This document shows positions 58,575 through 64,000 of a stretch of 64,000 nt of DNA, one piece after another; the first letter of the stretch is position 1; each line of letters opens with the position of its first letter. Where the stretch lies: the IMG/VR virus record IMGVR_UViG_3300043409_000928, positions 186,001 through 250,000 of that record; one strand, given 5' to 3'. The position numbers and the translations under genes were made by a program. The notes beneath the pieces are model-generated. The model made no database searches, was not told where the DNA came from, and saw nothing but the letters and a program-made list of their open reading frames with translations. The stretch is from a virus.

Positions 58575-60125
58575 TTAACTTGTTATACTGCCTCTCAATG
58601 AGCTCTTAAATGGCTGGTGCAAGACTCTATTATTACCACCTTGTAGATAATAGTTGTTGGTGTATGTTGCACCGCCGCCAGGCAAACCACTGGGATTTTC
58701 ATTAAGAGCATTGAGAGTACTGTTTTCAATTAGCCAAGCCAAGCAATCTGCGGCTGTTGCTGTGGGCCGTAGTTGCAAGACGCAAGCCAGAACTCCAGTA
58801 ACTTGCGGACATGCCATACTGGTTCCTGATACTTTATTAAGATAAAATGAGCCGTTTCTTGGATCAGGTACAGCATTAGTTGCATACGGTTTGTTGGCAT
58901 AGGCACCCATGACCATGCTACCGGGAGCATAGATATTAACCCTAGGACCAGTTTCGCTGAAGTTGCTTTTTCTTTCCAAGGCTGGATTAGTTTGTATGGT
59001 ATCAACAGCACCAACATTGATAAAGCCTGTGGCACGAGTTGGACTGCTTCCACGATGATAGTAGGTCACGCCATAGTATGAATTGTAATAGTTGTCATAG
59101 TCTATTCCGCCAGGTATGTCTGCTTTGTGATAATAGTTGCCGGCTGCACCAACTAGAATAACTCCAGCATTGATACAGTTCGTTGCACTGACATCTAGGT
59201 AGTTGACCACATACGGGTGGAGAGAGCTGACTTGGCCATAAGTGGAATTCCTGCTGGTTGTGGTATATGTTGTTCCGCGCCATACAGTAGAACTGATTCC
59301 GCTGTAGCTAGAACGATACCCCCAGCTGTTGGTACAGATGGTGGGTCTGGCGTTACCAGCGGCAATCTTGGCCAGGTGAAATGCTCTAACTAGGTCAAAG
59401 GCAATGTCTGAGTCGATGGCTCCTAGATAAGCACCAGTCCGAATGTTGTTGCCGCTGAAGATACGAATTGAATAGATGGCGGCACCGCTAGCCCAGCCTT
59501 GTGTATTACCACAGCTTACGCTGGCACAGTGACTACCGTGTCCGTCGCTGTCACCAAGATAGCCACCAATGCTGGCGGAACTGGCAGTACCTGGAACACC
59601 AAGACTTGCCCAGTTAAAATCCACTACACGACTGCCACCAGTGCCATCAGCATTGACAGCAAACTCAGGATGGTCGGGTTCTACACCTGCATCCATGACA
59701 ATGACATCAACGCCAGTACCATCTAGGTTGTAAGGAAATTCGGCAGTGACTGAGGTATTAGTACCATAAGGGTCAGCTTGATTTATACATCGATGTAACC
59801 CCCAATTTTTCATCGAATTAGTTGTTGATCCTGGATGTCGATTATAATTGTAACTGGCACGAACTGCTGAGAATCCTTTTTCAACGCCTTCTTGTAAGTC
59901 GGCCTGCAATTCAACAAACGCTATTCTGCTGTCTTGTCTAATTTCTACAGCTTCTTCTTCTGTTAAATTAAAGTGAGCACAAAGATCATTGAATGGACGC
60001 TCGTTTAAAACCTGCAGGCTCCTTGAGGGAATAAAGTTATCGCCTAGTCCATCTGTTGTTAGTTCGTTCCACAATCCGCTGTCCCAGGATGCTGGATCTT
60101 TTACGGTGATGATATATTCTTTCAT
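58575..60125 (-). CDS. Subtilisin-like serine protease (S8)
   Basis: A protein of 516 residues. Catalytic residues are visible: VIVMDAGVEPDHPEF (Asp145), DGHGSHCASV (His196), LVGAAGNYY (oxyanion Asn330) and SGTSMACPQVTG (Ser436). About 130 N-terminal residues precede the domain; there is no signal peptide. Phage S8 enzymes near tail genes could process virion proteins or degrade host surface protein. Its stop is 2 bases after the nitroreductase start region. Confidence 0.92.
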   Translation of the reverse strand: MKEYIITVKDPASWDSGLWNELTTDGLGDNFIPSRSLQVLNERPFNDLCAHFNLTEEEAVEIRQDSRIAFVELQADLQEGVEKGFSAVRASYNYNRHPGSTTNSMKNWGLHRCINQADPYGTNTSVTAEFPYNLDGTGVDVIVMDAGVEPDHPEFAVNADGTGGSRVVDFNWASLGVPGTASSASIGGYLGDSDGHGSHCASVSCGNTQGWASGAAIYSIRIFSGNNIRTGAYLGAIDSDIAFDLVRAFHLAKIAAGNARPTICTNSWGYRSSYSGISSTVWRGTTYTTTSRNSTYGQVSSLHPYVVNYLDVSATNCINAGVILVGAAGNYYHKADIPGGIDYDNYYNSYYGVTYYHRGSSPTRATGFINVGAVDTIQTNPALERKSNFSETGPRVNIYAPGSMVMGAYANKPYATNAVPDPRNGSFYLNKVSGTSMACPQVTGVLACVLQLRPTATAADCLAWLIENSTLNALNENPSGLPGGGATYTNNYYLQGGNNRVLHQPFKSSLRGSITS

Positions 60126-60134
60126 TTGTTATCC

Positions 60135-60959
60135 TTATAGCGCCGGCAATGTAGGCAGTAGTTCTTTTATTCTTGCATAATTAACTTCGTCAAGAAGAAT
60201 TAACCATTTTGTATCTACCCAAACTTTTACTTTTTTCTTTGTGGTATCAAAATACAATGTGCCATTATCTAGTGGACCAAGTGGTGGCACTGGAGGAACA
60301 TCGTCCTTTTTAATCTGTGTAAATGCCAGTAACACTTCGGCATCGTTTGGATAGGCTGGCAATCTAGGAAATCCATTTTTAACTTCCTTGGTAGCGTACT
60401 TGTAAATTAATGCATTGCCATCCTTGACAGTTGTTGGCACTACATCTCGATCGTCATCTTTCCTAATAGGATCAATGTATAAGCCTTTGTTCTTCGCAAC
60501 AATTTCTGTGTTACTGGTAGTGATAATAATGCTGTACGCTGGTTGATTGTTTTTCCCAGCTATATCACCAATGGCAATAGATCGGGCACCCTGTAGGGTG
60601 TTACCAGCTTGGTCACCAATGGCAATGGCCTTGACGCCTTGTGTGCTGTTGCCGGCCTGATCTCCGATTGCAATGGCATTGATGCCTTGGGTTGTTTTCC
60701 CAGCTTGGTCACCAATGGCAATAGCATGAGTACCTTGTGTGAACTGCCCGGCTTGTGGACCAATGGCAATACCGTAAGTTGATTGATTGTTTTCACCTGC
60801 TTGATCGCCAATGGCAATGGCATACGCACCAATTGGCCCATTGTTGCCAGCCTTGCGACCAACAGAAACTGAATAATTGTCTACTACTAAATCTTCGCTG
60901 GCAAATCTGCCAATGGATACAGTATCATGTAGTAATCGATGTCGTGCTCTACTGGCCAT
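60135..60959 (-). CDS. Tail-fibre-type protein with YadA-like head repeats
   Basis: A protein of 274 residues. From about 40 to 145 it repeats IAIGDQAG/AIAIG-x2-AG about every 14-15 residues (AIAIGDQAGENNQSTYG, AIAIGDQAGKTTQG), the left-handed roll of trimeric autotransporter heads. The C-terminal part (YIDPIRKDDDRDV, TLYFDTTKKKVKVWVD) is a fibre-tip or attachment domain. A trimer is expected. Same repeat type as the larger neighbour. Confidence 0.8.
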   Translation of the reverse strand: MASRARHRLLHDTVSIGRFASEDLVVDNYSVSVGRKAGNNGPIGAYAIAIGDQAGENNQSTYGIAIGPQAGQFTQGTHAIAIGDQAGKTTQGINAIAIGDQAGNSTQGVKAIAIGDQAGNTLQGARSIAIGDIAGKNNQPAYSIIITTSNTEIVAKNKGLYIDPIRKDDDRDVVPTTVKDGNALIYKYATKEVKNGFPRLPAYPNDAEVLLAFTQIKKDDVPPVPPLGPLDNGTLYFDTTKKKVKVWVDTKWLILLDEVNYARIKELLPTLPAL

Positions 60960-62180
60960 ACACGAATCCTTATAATGCCGCTATACGAGCTTGAAAATCT
61001 GCAAAGTTTGTGGATGCGGCAACAATTGATTTCAATTGGGTCTTAGTAATTGCTTCACTGCCATTGAATGTAATTGCGCCTGCGGCCACAAAGTTTAAAT
61101 CATTTCCGCTTGTAAATGTACATGGACCTGCGCCAGTGAGTGTTACATTCTGAACATTTAAGTTGGTTGTGGTTACACTGGTATATGTTGGTGCAGTTGG
61201 TTTATCAGTTAAGTCATTGTAGCTACCGCTAAAAGATTCAATGGCACTGGTCTGACTATCAACGTAGCCTTTTGTTGCCGCATGATCTGCACTTGTTGGT
61301 TCAGCCGGTAATGTTAACTTACCATCTGCTGAAAACAGCCAATCTTTGTAAGTGTTTGGTAATGTAGTTGTACGAATTCTAATGTTGCCACCAGTGTACG
61401 AATCCATATGAAGCGCACCAAGAGTGTCGCTTGGATCATACCCGATATAGGTACTGTTTACTGCATCTGTAATTCCATAACCATTTCCAGTGCCGGATCC
61501 GTAATCATAAAGTTGTGCGCCATTTACCAATCTTATGTAACCATTTGATTGAAGGATAACCTGTTTACTTCCGTTAATCAATCTATCAGCAAAGCCACCG
61601 GCACCACTTGGTGCCGGACCGTATGTTACTTCTTTGGTCTCTGGGTCGTAGTATGCTATATAATATGTAGGTTCTGCGCTTCTAATTGGGTCAATATACA
61701 AGCCAGCAACACTACCATTTAATTCATTGCCACTTGCGTTGATTACAATAGAGCCAGCAGGTTGATTAGTCACCCCAGCCGCCGTACCAATTGCTACAGC
61801 ATAGTCGCCTTGGGCGTTTGAACCAGCCGCCGTACCAACAGCCACTGAGTAGTTGCCTTGTATGGTTCGGCCAGCATTGCGGCCAATGGCCACTGCATTG
61901 GAGCCTTGTGAGGTTTGGCCGGCACTTTCGCCAACTGCAACTGCCGCCGTCCCTTGATACTCGCTACCTGCTGTAAAACCGACAGCAACTGCGTTCTCGC
62001 CTTGATCAATATAACCAGTGGCCACACCAATGGAAACTGCCGCGCCGCCTTGATTTGTTCTACCTGAACTATTACCAATAGCAATAGCAAATGAGGAGCC
62101 ACCGTATGCCCCATATCCGCCATATCCGCCAGCATCAGTGACGCCACCTGCATTGCGACCCAATGCGATTCGAGTTGGTC
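60140..62180 (-). repeat. Coding repeats for YadA-like AIAIG units in two fibre genes
   Basis: Two clusters (about 60540-60850 and 61730-62130) of roughly 42-45-base units recur, with the plus-strand core CCAATGGCAAT (60.5-60.9 kb) and CCAACNGCNAC variants (61.8-62.1 kb). They encode AIAIG/AVAVG. Such units can recombine and change fibre length. Confidence 0.75.
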
Positions 62181-62877
62181 CTAAATTATTACTAATGTTG
62201 GCTATGCTGTTCCATGATAGGGTGGGTATGGAACTTACTTTCCAATCAACATAGGCCTTGGTTGTTGCATGGTTTGGATTTGTTATAGGACCTGAAACAA
62301 TAACTGAGTTGTATGTTGGATTTGTTGGTTTGTCTATCAGGTCATTATAACTAACACCACGAGGTGGAATAGAATCCAGCACATCATGCACACGCTGTTC
62401 TGTAAAATATAAATTACTACCTTCTGCGATATGGAAAGTATTCTTTGCCGCAAGTGCTGTGTCAAATCTTTCTTGTGTCCAGTATAAATTAATACCTTCG
62501 GCAATATGGTAGGTGTTGACCTGTGCCAACTCTTCCCAAAATCTTAAACCAAAGTCGCCACTGGCCAATTTTGTATTGACAATGGTAGTAATTGTACCGG
62601 CAAAGTTTGCATCATCATTTAGTGCAGTGGCAAGTTCGTCCAGTGTGTCTAGTATACCAGGTGCGCCATCAATCAGCGCAGTAATTGCGCTATCTACATA
62701 TGGCTTGTTGGCTAAGTTGCCAATGCTGATCACGCTGTCTGTGATATCAAGGCCGGTAGTCTTTAGTGTAACGCCATTTTGTACAAGAACAAATTCGTCT
62801 TCAGCGGCAAATCCAACCGTGGGATCCAGTTCGCTAATCTTTACAAAGACTTTACCTTCAAGTAGATTTGATGCCAT
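60970..62877 (-). CDS. Large tail-fibre protein with YadA-like repeats
   Basis: A protein of 635 residues. The N-terminal part (KVFVKISELDPTVGFAAEDE, APGILDTLDELATALNDD, NLYFTEQRVHDVLDSIP) is of a kind common in phage distal tail fibres; residues about 255-385 are AVAVG/AIAIG repeats; then GLYIDPIRSAEPTYY as in the neighbour, and a C-terminal chaperone-like or tip part. Two NKPYVDSAI/TKAYVDW segments look like repeated fibre-stalk pieces. Confidence 0.8.
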   Translation of the reverse strand: MASNLLEGKVFVKISELDPTVGFAAEDEFVLVQNGVTLKTTGLDITDSVISIGNLANKPYVDSAITALIDGAPGILDTLDELATALNDDANFAGTITTIVNTKLASGDFGLRFWEELAQVNTYHIAEGINLYWTQERFDTALAAKNTFHIAEGSNLYFTEQRVHDVLDSIPPRGVSYNDLIDKPTNPTYNSVIVSGPITNPNHATTKAYVDWKVSSIPTLSWNSIANISNNLGPTRIALGRNAGGVTDAGGYGGYGAYGGSSFAIAIGNSSGRTNQGGAAVSIGVATGYIDQGENAVAVGFTAGSEYQGTAAVAVGESAGQTSQGSNAVAIGRNAGRTIQGNYSVAVGTAAGSNAQGDYAVAIGTAAGVTNQPAGSIVINASGNELNGSVAGLYIDPIRSAEPTYYIAYYDPETKEVTYGPAPSGAGGFADRLINGSKQVILQSNGYIRLVNGAQLYDYGSGTGNGYGITDAVNSTYIGYDPSDTLGALHMDSYTGGNIRIRTTTLPNTYKDWLFSADGKLTLPAEPTSADHAATKGYVDSQTSAIESFSGSYNDLTDKPTAPTYTSVTTTNLNVQNVTLTGAGPCTFTSGNDLNFVAAGAITFNGSEAITKTQLKSIVAASTNFADFQARIAAL

Positions 62878-62891
62878 TTTGTTATTCTCTC

Positions 62892-63290
62892 TTATTCAAT
62901 TCTTTGTAGTGCAATATAGATACTATAAGTTGCACTGGTTGCGGATCCAATTTTACAGCTCATCGTAACTGTATTGGCATTCAAGGTCAATACAATTGCA
63001 CCATTGAAACCTTCTTCAAATGTATCTTCAATCTTAGTTATGCCAGATCCAACAGTGATGGTTCCACGCAATTGTTTAGTAACTCTGTTGCCTAAGTTGT
63101 CTGTACCAAATAATTTTAACTCATAAAATTCTGTTCCTGCCACTGATAGTTGATTGCCATTACGATCCAGTGCGTTTGAATCAGCGCCGGCACATACAGC
63201 ACCAAACACCATTTGTCTTACACTGACTGCACCTTCGCCAATGCTAAATTCACTTGAGGTTGTACCTGCTATGTTGTTATATGTTTTCAT
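62892..63290 (-). CDS. Small beta-rich tail-associated protein
   Basis: A protein of 132 residues starting MKTYNNIAGTTSSEFSIGEG, with all-beta character (LRGTITVGSGITKIEDTFEE, IVLTLNANTVTMSCKIG). Probably a virion or fibre component from position and composition; no family is named. Its start overlaps the stop of the next upstream gene. Confidence 0.68.
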   Translation of the reverse strand: MKTYNNIAGTTSSEFSIGEGAVSVRQMVFGAVCAGADSNALDRNGNQLSVAGTEFYELKLFGTDNLGNRVTKQLRGTITVGSGITKIEDTFEEGFNGAIVLTLNANTVTMSCKIGSATSATYSIYIALQRIE

Positions 63291-64000
63291 TATATGTATG
63301 TTACCTCAACTCTTACCTGTCCAGTTGCACTATTACTAGGAATGTCAACAACAATATCTTTTCTAGCAGAAGTCACCAAGTCACTTTCAATTGAATATGT
63401 GCCTGTTTTATCAGACCCGTGTAAACTAAACTGCCAAACTGTATCGCTTCCAACATTTACAGCAAAGTCTGGAGCATCTACTAGAGCTTGCAATACTGTT
63501 ACACTTACATTTAAAACTCGACGATCTTCAGAGATAGTACCAATTGTAGTGGTTGTGCCTGGCAATGAAACTGTTTCTTTGATTGTTTTTGCATCGACTG
63601 CTACACTTCGTTCACCACCAACTTTGGTCCACGCAGATCCATCATATGTAAATGTGGCCCATTCGCCATTGCCATCATTGATGACATAGCACTGGTCACC
63701 AACCAAGGCATTTAATGCATCGCGGGCTACTATGTTTGCAACAACCGCAGTACCGCTTGATCTGATACCTTGCTCAATATTTAGACCCAGTGCATAGCGT
63801 CCGTTTTGTCCACTCAATACACCTGCCGTGTCTAAGAACGAACCAGCAAAGTCTCTGATAGTTAATGGGCCACCATCTACTCGAATTAAACGTAGCGCAC
63901 TTGTTGTTGTATTTGCGGCTGTACTTAAAGGCAAGCTTGACAAAGAACTAGCACCAGCAAAATTATTGCTGTTGGCATCTGCTGTGACATTTACAATAGT
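63290..64000 (-). CDS. Fibre or tail-associated protein, 5' end outside window
   Basis: The frame stays open to the right edge, reading TIVNVTADANSNNFAGASS before the first possible internal start, so the gene is truncated. Visible 236 codons are beta-rich, with QCYVINDGNGEWATFTYDGS, a tail-fibre-type sequence, and VDAPDFAVNVGSDTVWQFSL. Probably part of the tail-fibre operon. Confidence 0.72.
   Translation of the reverse strand, partial: TIVNVTADANSNNFAGASSLSSLPLSTAANTTTSALRLIRVDGGPLTIRDFAGSFLDTAGVLSGQNGRYALGLNIEQGIRSSGTAVVANIVARDALNALVGDQCYVINDGNGEWATFTYDGSAWTKVGGERSVAVDAKTIKETVSLPGTTTTIGTISEDRRVLNVSVTVLQALVDAPDFAVNVGSDTVWQFSLHGSDKTGTYSIESDLVTSARKDIVVDIPSNSATGQVRVEVTYI

Noticed and set aside
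60540-62130. CRISPR-like regular repeats
   Set aside because: The units are in frame, encode AIAIG-type residues and have no unique spacers; they are coding repeats of fibre proteins.
1-64000. tRNA genes
   Set aside because: I looked for cloverleaf arms and GGTTCGA-type T-loops in the intergenic regions and found none that fold convincingly; a covariance search was not possible.
1-64000. Integrated prophage or attachment sites
   Set aside because: No integrase, no att-like duplication and no bacterial housekeeping genes at either edge; the segment looks like lytic phage genome throughout.

Overview
The window looks like one segment of the genome of a large T4-like myovirus of a Gram-negative aquatic bacterium, probably a beta- or gammaproteobacterium. 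Family-B DNA polymerase and a gp45-type sliding clamp are adjacent. A DsbA-like small protein, a GH19 endolysin, YadA-like tail-fibre proteins and many overlapping (ATGA/TAATG) genes are also present. Two promoter classes are visible: consensus sigma-70 promoters (TTGACA, 17 bp, TATAAT), and T4-late-like boxes (TATAAATA, CTAAATAT). Curli export proteins imply a host with an outer membrane, and a phasin-like gene hints at a polyhydroxyalkanoate-storing host. Almost everything is on the minus strand; only 12.47-13.40 kb and 25.85-27.61 kb are on the plus strand. I saw no tRNA, rRNA, IS element or CRISPR array. No gene-free stretch exceeds 300 bases.

Layout: 1-7.3 kb holds replication and a probable base-modification block (DNA polymerase, clamp, DpdA-like transglycosylase, QueD-like protein, glycosyltransferase). 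7.3-11 kb is a run of small genes that includes six divergent paralogs, a SprT-like peptidase and a DsbA-like protein, behind a strong early promoter. 11-19.8 kb is a sugar cassette: nucleotidyltransferase-cupin fusion, methyltransferase, nitronate-monooxygenase-like enzyme, sugar-nucleotide dehydrogenase fused to a glycosyltransferase-like domain, two more such domains and a twitch-type radical SAM enzyme. 19.9-25.7 kb carries the endolysin and three large, acidic, modular proteins. 25.8-28.3 kb has two small membrane proteins, a fatty-acid desaturase and a 2OG-Fe(II) oxygenase.

28.3-35.7 kb is a curli-type operon: CsgF, CsgG, two curlin-repeat proteins, a FecR-domain protein, two small genes and a membrane CHASE2-adenylate cyclase. 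35.8-47.6 kb encodes probable head-packaged proteins, including a 1,898-residue chain of enzyme-like domains (ParB-like twice, ADP-ribosyltransferase-like, GNAT, kinase-like, nucleotidyltransferase). Its domain junctions carry motifs resembling the T4 prohead-protease site (hydrophobic-x-Glu before Ala/Gly/Ser/Asp), and several neighbours begin with leaders resembling T4 capsid-targeting sequences. 47.6-57.7 kb is an early region of small genes, many with their own near-perfect sigma-70 promoter, plus a UV endonuclease and a thioesterase. 57.7-64 kb has a nitroreductase, a subtilisin-like protease and tail-fibre or tail-associated genes.

Three systems deserve attention. The first is the putative packaged polyproteins, which could deliver many host-modifying domains with the DNA. 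The second is the phage-borne curli operon with its own second-messenger enzyme. The third is 7-deazaguanine-type DNA modification encoded beside the replisome genes. All names rest on motifs read by eye; no database search was run.
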